11,560 nt of DNA, taken from JANNFX01 sp040080075 (GTDB lineage Bacteria; Pseudomonadota; Alphaproteobacteria; Rhizobiales; Hyphomicrobiaceae). The DNA is taken from positions 1 through 11,560 of the forward strand of contig JBEBJD010000085.1 in NCBI GenBank assembly GCA_040080075.1. The letters are read 5' to 3'. Shown here piece after piece: positions 1 through 5,917 of the stretch (its first letter is position 1; every line of letters starts with the position of its first letter). Position numbers and translations under genes: made by a program. Under the pieces are notes generated by a model. It was not told where the DNA came from and ran no database searches. It worked only from the letters and a program-made list of their open reading frames with translations.

Positions 1-169
1 TGCCAGCGCTACGATGCAGGCCGGGGGCTGAATTGTAATAGGGGCTATAATACGTCAGGCCGGTCATCCAGTAGCCAAGCCCGAACATGGCAAAAATGGC
101 AACCGCCATCAGCCAATGCGCGGCGCGGCTGACGAGCCCATAACCCAGTGACGTGTCCCGGATCAGCAT
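1..169 (-). CDS. Cytochrome b561, N-terminal part (runs off the window)
   Basis: Reading the minus strand from 169 gives about 56 residues beginning MLIRDTSLGYGLVSRAAHWLMA, followed by a hydrophobic segment and then WMTGLTYYSPYYNSAPGLHRSAG. The early His-Trp in the first membrane helix and the L-x-YY-x-P-x-Y-x(3)-AP-x-LH-x-S motif match the cytochrome b561 family: diheme inner-membrane proteins that pass electrons from quinol or superoxide. The His18 and His of 'LHRS' are the expected heme ligands. The ATG at 169 is chosen because GGAG lies 7 nt upstream. The frame stays open further upstream, so an earlier GTG start cannot be fully excluded. The C-terminal three quarters lie outside the window. 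Confidence 0.85.
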   Translation of the reverse strand, partial: MLIRDTSLGYGLVSRAAHWLMAVAIFAMFGLGYWMTGLTYYSPYYNSAPGLHRSAG

Positions 170-411
170 AAAGTAGCTCCACACAGCATCCACAATCCCC
201 GGAGAGGCACTGGCTGAATTGATGTAAGTGGGAATGTGGCTCAGACAAGGGCCGCTGGGAGGGTCCCACAGCCGTCTATTCGGAGGACACAGTAAGCGAG
301 TGGCGGGCTTGAAGGGATTAAGTTCAAACTCCAGCCCGAAGGGTTCGGGAGCAAGGCGACTCGGCACGAGTACCGCCCCCGCGGAGCGCTTACGGCGCGT
401 GAGCGCAAAAA

Positions 412-503
412 TGGCGGAGACGGAGGGATTCGAACCCTCGATACAGTGTTACCCGTATAACGCTTTAGCAAAGCGCCGCCTTCAGCCTCTCGGCCACATC
501 TCC
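412..503 (-). tRNA. tRNA-Ser (anticodon GCU)
   Basis: Read on the minus strand, 503 to 412 folds as a long-variable-arm tRNA. The acceptor stem GGAGATG pairs with CGTCTCC (one G-U wobble), the discriminator base is G, and CCA is encoded (412-414). The anticodon stem GCGCT/AGCGT holds the loop TTGCTAA, giving anticodon GCT, which reads AGC/AGU serine codons. The T arm carries GGTTCGAATCC. Length is 92 nt including CCA and a class II extra arm, as expected for tRNA-Ser. No integrase gene or repeated copy of the tRNA 3' end is seen, so there is no sign that it serves as an attachment site here. Confidence 0.96.
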
Positions 504-520
504 GTAACACAGCGGACCTT

Positions 521-549
521 CGTATAGAGGCGGGTTGGGGTGATTGCAA
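521..549 (-). promoter_or_regulatory. Candidate promoter of tRNA-Ser
   Basis: On the minus strand, TTGCAA (549-544) and TATACG (526-521) are separated by exactly 17 nt. The -10 lies 17 nt before the first base of the tRNA, fitting a short-leader stable-RNA promoter. The boxes are seen in the sequence; activity is inferred. Confidence 0.6.
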
Positions 550-567
550 GCCACCAGCGGCCACCGG

Positions 568-587
568 TTGTGACGGGGCCGTCACAA
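568..587. repeat. Perfect 9+9 bp palindrome upstream of the tRNA-Ser promoter
   Basis: TTGTGACGG and CCGTCACAA flank a 2-bp centre. The dyad lies about 19 bp upstream of the tRNA-Ser -35 box and about 110 bp upstream of the divergent exported-protein gene at 700. Its ends resemble CRP/FNR half-sites, but the gap between TGTGA and TCACA is 8 rather than 6. No T-run follows on either side, so it is a better operator candidate than terminator candidate. Confidence 0.5.
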
Positions 588-699
588 GAGTGTGGTATGG
601 GATTTGGCACTCGGCCAGATCCGGGGCTGCAAGTGTTCCAATACGGCATTGTTGGCTTCCACCCGAAACATTGCCAGTCTAGTATAGTCCCTCGACCAA

Positions 700-1356
700 G
701 TGCCACGAGTGAGTGATTTCGAAGTGTTAGCGTTTGCCAAAGGTGAGCACCGTCTATTCGCAGGCTTAGCGGCCGTGCTGCTGTCCGCTGCTGTTTCTGC
801 GAACCCGGCGCGCGCGGCCGAATACTGCGTCACCTGCGCCGGCCCTGCCGCCATGTACGCTTGTTCCATCGAAGGAGCAGCACCAGACTCCCCTTCCGAT
901 CCGCGTATGCAACTCGTGTGTATTCAAGAACTGGCACGCCAGGGTGGTCATGAGACTTGCTCGGTACCGCGCAGTGCGCCTCAGCCTTGTCCGGGCGTGA
1001 TGAGGATCGTCAGTGTGCCTCAAGGATTGCCGGCAGTAGCCGGTGCGCCGGATGCAGAGGGTCCTGCAGGTGCCGGCGGTGTTGCTCCCCCGTCCGCGGA
1101 GGCCGCAGCTCCGTCAGAGGCGGCGCCGGCACTTGAGGGTGAGACGGTAAAGGCCAAAGCAAAGGAACCTCGCACTGTCGAGGAGCTTGCTGCGCAGACC
1201 GTGGAGGCCTCTAAGAAGGGCCTCAAGAAGGCCGGTGATGCCGTCACTGGAACAGCCGAAAAGGCGGGAGAGTCCGTTGAGAAGGCGGGCGGTGCCGTCG
1301 GTTCAGCCGCCAAGAAGACATGGCATTGTTTGACGTCGTTTTTCAGCGACTGTTGA
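700..1356 (+). CDS. Exported Cys-rich hypothetical protein with charged helical C-terminal tail
   Basis: A 218-residue protein of no recognised family. Residues about 19-39 form a signal peptide (FAGLAAVLLSAAVSANPARA), with likely cleavage after Ala39. The mature N-terminal part has six Cys (43, 46, 55, 74, 87, 97), including a C-x-x-C, and so may be disulfide-bonded in the periplasm. Residues about 110-150 are Ala/Pro/Gly-rich and probably disordered. Residues about 155-208 are repetitive and rich in Lys, Glu, Ala and Gly (KKAGDAVTGTAEKAGESVEKAGGAVGSAAKK), like LEA or apolipoprotein amphipathic helices. The protein ends with two further Cys (210, 218). The start is uncertain: GTG 700 is given, but GTG 709 and GTG 724 are in frame and none has a clear ribosome binding site. 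Confidence 0.75.
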   Translation: MPRVSDFEVLAFAKGEHRLFAGLAAVLLSAAVSANPARAAEYCVTCAGPAAMYACSIEGAAPDSPSDPRMQLVCIQELARQGGHETCSVPRSAPQPCPGVMRIVSVPQGLPAVAGAPDAEGPAGAGGVAPPSAEAAAPSEAAPALEGETVKAKAKEPRTVEELAAQTVEASKKGLKKAGDAVTGTAEKAGESVEKAGGAVGSAAKKTWHCLTSFFSDC

Positions 1357-1391
1357 AGACTTTTTGCTTTGCTCGCGCCGACACGCGTTCC

Positions 1392-1461
1392 GCGAGCCGG
1401 CCGCCGCTCGCAGGCGCTCCGCGCGTCCCGGCCGGCTCTCCGGAGGAGAGTCGGGACGCGC
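1392..1461. repeat. Two adjacent GC-rich hairpins between convergent genes
   Basis: The first hairpin pairs GCGAGC (1392-1397) with GCTCGC (1406-1411). The second is a compound stem: a perfect 10-bp outer arm, GCGCGTCCCG (1421-1430) with CGGGACGCGC (1452-1461), enclosing a perfect 6-bp stem CTCTCC (1436-1441)/GGAGAG (1445-1450) with a 3-nt loop. It sits between the 3' ends of the gene ending at 1356 and the Sel1 gene ending at 1474. Neither side has the T-run of a classical terminator, so it may be a Rho-type barrier or a REP-like extragenic palindrome. Confidence 0.6.
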
Positions 1462-1473
1462 AAAGAATGTAGT

Positions 1474-1743
1474 CTAATGCAACTTAATCCACTCACGCGC
1501 TTGGCGCTGAGCTTCAGCGACTTGCGCCTTAGTCATTTCGCTCGAAATTTCCAGCCGGTAGGCCTTAGCTTCGGCGTTGCCGCGGACAGCCGCCAAGTTG
1601 AACCACTTATGGGCTTGCACCAGATCAAGCGCCACATCGCGGCCTGAACAATACATAAGCCCCAACTCGAACAGTGCGTCTGCCGCGCCGCCTTGGGCTG
1701 CGAATTCCACAACGTCACGCGAGGAAAAATCCAGACGCGCCAT
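1474..1743 (-). CDS. Small Sel1-repeat protein
   Basis: An 89-residue protein beginning MARLDFSSRDVVEFAAQGGA. Residues about 20-57 (AADALFELGLMYCSGRDVALDLVQAHKWFNLAAVRGNAEA) fit one Sel1/TPR-like repeat: A-x-x-x-L-x-x-LG-x-x-Y, then D-x(4)-A-x-x-W-x-x-x-A-x-x-G-x-x-x-A. Residues 65-87 form a further charged helix. Sel1 repeats mediate protein-protein contacts; no partner is indicated here. There is no signal peptide, so it is probably cytoplasmic. ATG 1743 is preferred over the longer frame that opens at 1860 because GGAG lies 7 nt upstream and homologous proteins, as I recall them from alphaproteobacteria, begin at MAR. Confidence 0.85.
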   Translation of the reverse strand: MARLDFSSRDVVEFAAQGGAADALFELGLMYCSGRDVALDLVQAHKWFNLAAVRGNAEAKAYRLEISSEMTKAQVAEAQRQAREWIKLH

Positions 1744-1860
1744 ATGCCTACTCCACGGTTCTTTGAAAAAAACGAAGGTCTTGGTTGCCACAACCTGCCG
1801 TGCCAACGTTTCGAACAATGTCAGGGCTCGGATGACAACTGGTAAATTGACCCGGATCAA

Positions 1861-2137
1861 ATTGCTTGCAAAGTGTTGATCTGACTGAATGAATTGCGGT
1901 CAGACTGTGCCGTTGCGGGGCATGGGTCCGGCTTTCGGCCACCGTGCAAGCCGGCGTTAAGAGTCAGCGCAACTTTACGCTAACCATCCTCGCAAAATGT
2001 GTTTCGGCCGTCCGCAATGTGCTGCGCTGAAGCGTGCACCAGGGCGAAATGCGGGTGCGTTCAGCGTGGGTTCATGGCGGTGCGCAGATAGTCACGCGGT
2101 ATCTAGTCTTGAGGTGGCCGTTACAGGGGATTAGGCC
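1861..2137. other. 277-bp region without a supported gene
   Basis: I see no convincing coding frame. It holds a 7-bp hairpin, CCGGCTT (1928-1934)/AAGCCGG (1948-1954), with a 13-nt loop and no T-run. It presumably contains promoters for the Sel1 gene (minus) and the lipoprotein gene (plus), but I could not identify convincing boxes. Confidence 0.4.
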
Positions 2138-2428
2138 GTGACCATCAAAGCGAGCATCGCAGGTGTTTCGTCAATTCTTATCGCCAGTTGCCTCGGTGGC
2201 TGCGCCAACGAAAGCGGAGCCGAAGCCAGCTTTGCCCCTCCTGCCTTTGTTGGAGCCAATCTGGCGGTCATGGGAGGCGCACGTGGCGCCAAGCTCGAAA
2301 GCCCTGGCGAACTATCAGCCGTCCCTGTCATTGCGCCGACGTCGTCGAGCAAAGTCCTTTCAGCCATTGTTTTTGAACGGGTGACGGGGCTCCCCGCCTA
2401 TCCCGATGGCAATACCTTCGACAAGTAA
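2138..2428 (+). CDS. Small putative lipoprotein
   Basis: A 96-residue protein of unknown function. Residues 3-21 form a signal peptide ending in a lipobox, L19-G-G-C22, followed by Ala-Asn-Glu, so Cys22 would be lipidated. The mature part is Ala/Pro/Ser-rich (residues 23-70), with a short conserved-looking end (VLSAIVFERVTGLPAYPDGNTFDK). Start is GTG 2138, supported by AGGGG 8 nt upstream. The gene ends 29 bp before the convergent oxidoreductase gene, with no clear hairpin in that gap. Envelope location is inferred from the lipobox; no role can be assigned. Confidence 0.7.
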   Translation: MTIKASIAGVSSILIASCLGGCANESGAEASFAPPAFVGANLAVMGGARGAKLESPGELSAVPVIAPTSSSKVLSAIVFERVTGLPAYPDGNTFDK

Positions 2429-2457
2429 TGCCCGCGTTAAATAGGCGGAAGCAGCTA

Positions 2458-3426
2458 CTAAGGCACCAGGACCGTGGAGCCAGTAGTCTTACGTTCTTCC
2501 AAATCGCGATGCGCCTGGGCTGCGTCCTTCAAGGCATAGGTCTGGTTGATTGCAATCTTGATTTTACCCGAAGCCACCATGGCAAATAGATCCGCGGCAT
2601 TTGCGGCGAGGTCCTCGCGCCGGGCGGTATAGGCCATCAGTGATGGGCGTGTGGCAAACAGGGACCCTTTCAAAACGGAAAGATCGAAGGGGGGGACAGG
2701 TCCTGAAGCGCTGCCAAAGCTCGCCCACAATCCCTTTGGCTTGAGGCATTCGAGGGAGGCGGGAAAAGTATCACGCCCAACCGAGTCAAAGACCACATCG
2801 CAGAGCTGGCCGCCCGTGATCTCACGGACCCGGACCACAAGGTCTTCGGTCCGGCTGTTGATCACATGGGTGCAGCCATTTGCGCGCGCCAGTTCTGCTT
2901 TTTCAGAAGAACTGACGGTGCCGATCATCGTCGCACCGATCGCGCGTGCCCACTGACAAGCGATCAATCCAACGCCGCCAGCTGCGGCGTGAAACAGCAA
3001 GACCGTATCGGCGGTCACCTTGAACGTTTCACAAAACAAATAGCGCACTGTCATGCCCTGCAGCATCATGCACGCCGCGGTCTCATAGCTGACGGCATCG
3101 GGAATCTTGACGAGACGATCCGCGGCAATGAGCCTTTCCGAGGCGTAGCCGCCAAGCACGCCTGCATAGGCGGCGCGGTCACCGATTTGCAGTTCCGTGA
3201 CTCCGTCTCCGGTAGCCATCACATCGCCAGCGCCTTCCATGCCGATGACGGCTGGAAGGCGGCTGAGCTTGTAAAGTCCCGAGCGATGGTACGTATCGAT
3301 GTAATTCAATCCGCAGGCGCGCTGGCGCAATCGGACTTCGCCAGGTCCCGGCGCACCAACTTCGACCTCATCGAAGGACAAAACGTCAGGTCCGCCATGG
3401 GCATGAATTCGAATCGCTGTGGTCAT
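2458..3426 (-). CDS. qor: NADPH:quinone oxidoreductase (zinc-free MDR family)
   Basis: A 322-residue protein, close to the roughly 327 residues of E. coli Qor. The N-terminus (HGGPDVLSFDEVEVGAPGPGEV, then ACGLNYIDTYHRSGLY at 38-52) matches the GroES-like catalytic domain of quinone reductases, with the NYIDTYxRSGLY motif characteristic of Qor. Residues 147-153, AAAGGVG, form the nucleotide-binding motif of the Rossmann domain, and the C-terminus KTTGSTVLVP is typical. There are no zinc-binding Cys clusters. The family reduces quinones with NADPH by one electron in the cytoplasm; the substrate here is not known. Start ATG 3426 has AGGAAG about 10 nt upstream. It is divergent from the lipoprotein gene at 3661. 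Confidence 0.93.
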   Translation of the reverse strand: MTTAIRIHAHGGPDVLSFDEVEVGAPGPGEVRLRQRACGLNYIDTYHRSGLYKLSRLPAVIGMEGAGDVMATGDGVTELQIGDRAAYAGVLGGYASERLIAADRLVKIPDAVSYETAACMMLQGMTVRYLFCETFKVTADTVLLFHAAAGGVGLIACQWARAIGATMIGTVSSSEKAELARANGCTHVINSRTEDLVVRVREITGGQLCDVVFDSVGRDTFPASLECLKPKGLWASFGSASGPVPPFDLSVLKGSLFATRPSLMAYTARREDLAANAADLFAMVASGKIKIAINQTYALKDAAQAHRDLEERKTTGSTVLVP

Positions 3427-3504
3427 GAAGGTGACGCTTCCTGTTCGAATGCCGGTTCACATTTGAATTGGCAGGGAATTAAGGTTCTGGGAGCGGAGGC
3501 TGTG

Positions 3505-3548
3505 GGCCTCAGCAACATATTGTAATCACGTAGCAATGAGGCCGTCAT
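3505..3548 (-). promoter_or_regulatory. Candidate qor promoter overlapped by an inverted repeat
   Basis: On the minus strand, ATGACG (3548-3543) and TACAAT (3524-3519) are spaced 18 nt, predicting a start near 3512 and a leader of about 85 nt. A 7-bp inverted repeat, GGCCTCA (3505-3511)/TGAGGCC (3537-3543), straddles the -10, one arm touching the -35 and the other near the predicted start. This is the geometry of a repressor site; the binding protein is unknown. Confidence 0.45.
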
Positions 3549-3569
3549 CTGTAGTGCAGTGGTGCCGCC

Positions 3570-3598
3570 TTGACGCCGCCATGAGCGCCTTCTATGGC
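3570..3598 (+). promoter_or_regulatory. Candidate promoter of the second lipoprotein gene
   Basis: TTGACG (3570-3575) and TATGGC (3593-3598) are separated by 17 nt, predicting a start near 3605 and a leader of about 55 nt that includes the GANTC cluster at 3627-3652. Confidence 0.5.
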
Positions 3599-3626
3599 CA
3601 CACCGTGGGATCAACAAGGAAAACGG

Positions 3627-3653
3627 GATTCTGGGGGACACGATTCTGAATCG
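3627..3653. promoter_or_regulatory. Three GANTC sites and a CGATTC-T-GAATCG palindrome before a start codon
   Basis: GATTC (3627-3631), GATTC (3642-3646) and GAATC (3648-3652) lie within 26 bp, ending 8 nt before GTG 3661. The last two form the perfect 13-bp palindrome CGATTCTGAATCG (3641-3653). GANTC is the CcrM methylation site in many alphaproteobacteria, where closely spaced sites can mark methylation-sensitive promoters. That this organism has CcrM is inferred. Confidence 0.5.
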
Positions 3654-3660
3654 GGGTCAC

Positions 3661-4092
3661 GTGCGCAAACGCGGGTTGGCAGTCGTAAGCCTTGTGGTTT
3701 TCGCTTCCGGGTGTGCCGGTAGCGAACCGCCGGAAATTGCTGCGCCCCGCGCTGGTCTCAACTGTGTTGATGACAGCTTCGGATGTATCGCGCAGCGCAA
3801 GGCTACCTTGCAAGCGATGGTATCCGATCCGAGCCGCAAATGGGTGAAAGAGCCAGCGTCAGCAACGGCATATGCTTCTGGCGTGCGTCTCTTTGCCTTC
3901 AAAAACAAAAAGAAAGACCTTTCCTGCGAAGAACTGGCTCATGGCCGCAAAGAAGCGGACAGCGCACCCGCAACCCTCCGTTCGGCAGGTTCCGGTTTGA
4001 CCCCGTCGCAAATATCGCGAGGCGCCATGCTTGCGCATGATGTTGGCCGCGAGCTTGGAAACGAGTACAACCGGCGCTGCAAGAAGAGCTGA
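3661..4092 (+). CDS. Putative lipoprotein conserved in alphaproteobacteria
   Basis: A 143-residue protein. Residues 2-17 are a signal peptide (RKRGLAVVSLVVFASG) and Cys18 is the probable lipidation site (A-S-G-C; Ala at -3 is acceptable but less usual than Leu). The mature part contains LNCVDDSFGCIAQRKATLQAMVSDPSRKWV (33-62), a YASGVRLFAFKNKKKDLSCEELAHGRKEAD stretch, and a C-terminal helix ending NRRCKKS. Four Cys in the mature part suggest two disulfides. I recognise the pattern from hypothetical alphaproteobacterial proteins but know no function. Start GTG 3661 has a GGGG 4 nt upstream, which is short spacing; no better in-frame start fits the signal peptide. Confidence 0.8.
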   Translation: MRKRGLAVVSLVVFASGCAGSEPPEIAAPRAGLNCVDDSFGCIAQRKATLQAMVSDPSRKWVKEPASATAYASGVRLFAFKNKKKDLSCEELAHGRKEADSAPATLRSAGSGLTPSQISRGAMLAHDVGRELGNEYNRRCKKS

Positions 4093-4105
4093 CCTGCGCC
4101 TCAAT

Positions 4106-4133
4106 GGACAAGGAAGGCCGTTACTTCTTGTCC
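4106..4133 (+). terminator. Hairpin just downstream of the lipoprotein gene
   Basis: GGACAAG-(G)-AAG (4106-4116) pairs with CTTCTTGTCC (4124-4133), a 10-bp stem with one bulged base and a 7-nt loop, 13 nt after the stop codon at 4090-4092. No T-run follows, so it may be a weak terminator, a 3'-end stabiliser, or a leader structure for the DedA genes. Confidence 0.35.
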
Positions 4134-4206
4134 CGCCTTGAACGAGAGACACCCTTTGAGGCCCGCGCATGTCCCGCGCAATGGCCGATCTAGAAAGTTA
4201 GCCCGC

Positions 4207-5226
4207 ATGGTGCAGCATATCGTTGAGTTGATCGTGACTTTCGTGCGCGAACACCAGAACTGGGCAGGCCCCGTCGCCTTTCTCGTCGCCTTCGGTGAAT
4301 CTGTTTGTTTTCTATCGCTGATATGGCCCGGCACCGCCATACTCGTCGGCATCACCGGCCTATTGGCGGCGAGCGGAACTGACATCAAAATCCTTTGGCC
4401 TGCTATCTTGATGGCGGGGCTTGGTGGGTCATTAGGATACTCGATCTCGTACTGGATAGGACGCCACTTCAAAGACAGCATTGCCAATATCTGGCCGTTC
4501 ACCAGGCGGCCCGATCTTATTCCCCATGGCAAAGTGTTCTTCGAAAAATATGGTGCTTGGGGCGTCTTTCTGGGCCATTTTTTTGGCCCCGTGCGCGCCG
4601 TTATTCCCGTAGTGGCGGGCATGTTTGCAATGCGCCAGCTGCCATTTCAGGTGGCCAATTTCGTGAGCGCGTTCTTGTGGTCGGCTGGTGTCATTGCGCC
4701 CACGTTTTTCGCCGTCACGTTCAAGGATCAAGTTTTTGAGTTTATGCTTAGGTATGAGTATTTGGTTGCCGCACTCATGTTTATTGCTGCATTCTTGAAC
4801 AGCATCCCCACGCCTTTGATGGCCATTCCGACACTCATTGTTTTTGTGGGACTCGGTATCGCCCATTTGTTTGCGGGGGGCGATCTTCTAGTTCTGTTCG
4901 CTGCAGGCTGCCTCGGCGCATTCTTTGGGGACGTCGCGGGCTATCTGACAGGAAGCCGCCGCAAGGACGATTTCCAATCTGTTTGGCCCAACAGCTGGTC
5001 GCCGGAGTCGGCTGACAAGGCGCGCGATTTCACATCGCGTTTTGGTGTTACGGGGCTGTTGATTTCAAAGTTTCACACGACGCTACGATCATTCGTGCCA
5101 TTGGCTTCGGGTGCGCAAAATCTGCCGCTGCTCGCGTTTTTGATCGTGAGTGCGGTGTCGGCCTTAGCGTGGGCGGCCGCGCTTCTGTCACCGCGCTACC
5201 TCATATCCATGCTGATGTCGGTCTGA
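4207..5226 (+). CDS. DedA-family membrane protein with two tandem DedA-like domains
   Basis: A 339-residue polytopic inner-membrane protein. Residues about 18-170 form a DedA (SNARE-associated, VTT) domain, with FGESVCFLSLIWPG (29-42), YWIGRHF (82-88), WPFTRRPDLIPHGKVFFEKYG and GHFFGPVRAVIPVVAGMFAM (123-142). Residues about 195-335 repeat the same plan in degraded form: IPTPLMAIPTLIVFVGLG, FFGDVAGYLTG (239-249), SVWP, SRFGVTGLLISKFHTTLRSFVPLASG (277-302). DedA proteins move undecaprenyl phosphate or phospholipids across the inner membrane and are proton dependent. Of the residues known to be needed in E. coli YqjA (E39, D51, R130, R136), domain 1 has E31, T43, H124, R130 and domain 2 has N198, L210, K288, R294. 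ATG 4207 is chosen because the membrane domain starts soon after; the ribosome binding site is weak (AGAAAG). Confidence 0.9.
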   Translation: MVQHIVELIVTFVREHQNWAGPVAFLVAFGESVCFLSLIWPGTAILVGITGLLAASGTDIKILWPAILMAGLGGSLGYSISYWIGRHFKDSIANIWPFTRRPDLIPHGKVFFEKYGAWGVFLGHFFGPVRAVIPVVAGMFAMRQLPFQVANFVSAFLWSAGVIAPTFFAVTFKDQVFEFMLRYEYLVAALMFIAAFLNSIPTPLMAIPTLIVFVGLGIAHLFAGGDLLVLFAAGCLGAFFGDVAGYLTGSRRKDDFQSVWPNSWSPESADKARDFTSRFGVTGLLISKFHTTLRSFVPLASGAQNLPLLAFLIVSAVSALAWAAALLSPRYLISMLMSV

Positions 5227-5251
5227 ACAGGTAGCGGATCAGGCAAATGCG

Positions 5252-5776
5252 ATGCTTCTTGAACAGATCGTCTCCCTGAAGGATCAGGTGCTGGACTTGG
5301 CGCGCGCGCATCAACAGTTCATTGTGCCGCTAGTCTTTTTGTTGGGGTTTGCCGAGAGCATTGCGCTTGTTTCTCTGTTTGTGCCGTCAACGGTACTTTT
5401 CCTGGGTATTGGCGCCATCCATCATGCGACGGGCGGCGCGTTTTTGCCCATTTGGCTCGCGGGTGCTTCGGGAGCCCTATTCGGCGACATTGTGAGCTAC
5501 GCTATCGGATGGCACTTTAAGGCAAGAATTTACACGGTCTGGCCCTTCAGAAAGTACCCAAGCCTTATGGGTCAGTCCAAGTACATTGATCAGAAGTGGG
5601 GTGCCTTAGCACTAGTGGGGTCTAAATTTCTTGGGATGCTGAGGCCCTTTGCACCGGTCATGGCCGGCACGATGTCCATGCCCCGCGGCCCGTTCTTGCT
5701 GGCGAGCGCCGCTGGGGGACTGCTCTGGTCAGGTGTGTTCTTGTCGCCAGGGTATGGTTTTTCGCTTCTGAATTGA
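5252..5776 (+). CDS. Single-domain DedA-family membrane protein
   Basis: A 174-residue membrane protein, 25 bp downstream of the two-domain DedA gene and almost certainly co-transcribed with it. It carries one DedA domain: GFAESIALVSLFVPST (32-47), LFGDIVSYAIGWHFK (77-90), TVWPFRKYPSLMGQSKYIDQKWG and GSKFLGMLRPFAPVMAGTMSM (123-143). It keeps the acidic E35 and D79 and the second Arg (R131), but the first Arg of the E. coli YqjA pair is K125, and the Asp after the Pro-Gly is T47. It is slightly shorter than typical DedA proteins (about 200 residues), mainly at the C-terminus. A role in the same lipid-transport step as its neighbour, perhaps as a complex, is inferred from adjacency. Confidence 0.9.
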   Translation: MLLEQIVSLKDQVLDLARAHQQFIVPLVFLLGFAESIALVSLFVPSTVLFLGIGAIHHATGGAFLPIWLAGASGALFGDIVSYAIGWHFKARIYTVWPFRKYPSLMGQSKYIDQKWGALALVGSKFLGMLRPFAPVMAGTMSMPRGPFLLASAAGGLLWSGVFLSPGYGFSLLN

Positions 5777-5807
5777 GCGGGCTTGTGGTCGCATGTCAGG
5801 CCTGGGC

Positions 5808-5836
5808 TTGCCAGGGGATGGCGGATCGCCTACACG
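5808..5836 (+). promoter_or_regulatory. Candidate promoter of the small basic protein gene
   Basis: TTGCCA (5808-5813) and TACACG (5831-5836) are separated by 17 nt, predicting a start near 5843 and a leader of about 75 nt. This suggests that the small gene is not simply the tail of the DedA operon. Confidence 0.4.
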
Positions 5837-5887
5837 ACGGGCTTCTTTTCGAAAACCCGAGCGCGGCCAGTAGCGCCCCCAGCCTGT

Positions 5888-5904
5888 TGATGGCCGGGCC
5901 ATCA
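5888..5904 (+). promoter_or_regulatory. Perfect palindrome abutting a ribosome binding site
   Basis: TGATGGCC-G-GGCCATCA is a perfect 17-bp inverted repeat. As RNA it can form a 7-bp stem with a CGG triloop. The AGGA ribosome binding site of the next gene begins at the very next base (5905-5908), so the structure or a bound protein could control translation. Confidence 0.5.
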
Positions 5905-5917
5905 AGGATTGACGACG

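Noticed and set aside
335..349. Hairpin CCCGAA-GGG-TTCGGG as terminator of tRNA-Ser
   Set aside because: It lies downstream of the tRNA on the minus strand, but the stem is only 6 bp and no T-run follows; left unassigned.
412..503. tRNA-Ser as an integration site for a mobile element
   Set aside because: No integrase, no repeated tRNA 3' segment and no compositional change are seen within the window.
228..585. Open frames on both strands across the tRNA-Ser locus
   Set aside because: They read through a clearly folded tRNA and its promoter; there are no protein motifs.
568..587. Canonical CRP or FNR binding site
   Set aside because: The halves TGTGA and TCACA are 8 bp apart rather than 6, and FNR sites need TTGAT-type halves, so only an unassigned palindrome is reported.
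1744..1860. Longer N-terminus for the Sel1 protein starting at 1860
   Set aside because: The extra 39 residues do not fit a Sel1 repeat or a clear signal peptide, and the internal ATG 1743 has a well-placed GGAG.
2866..3525. Long open frame of 219 residues on the plus strand opposite qor
   Set aside because: It is fully antisense to a well-recognised oxidoreductase, has no family-like motif or ribosome binding site, and its residue mix is that of a complementary-strand shadow.
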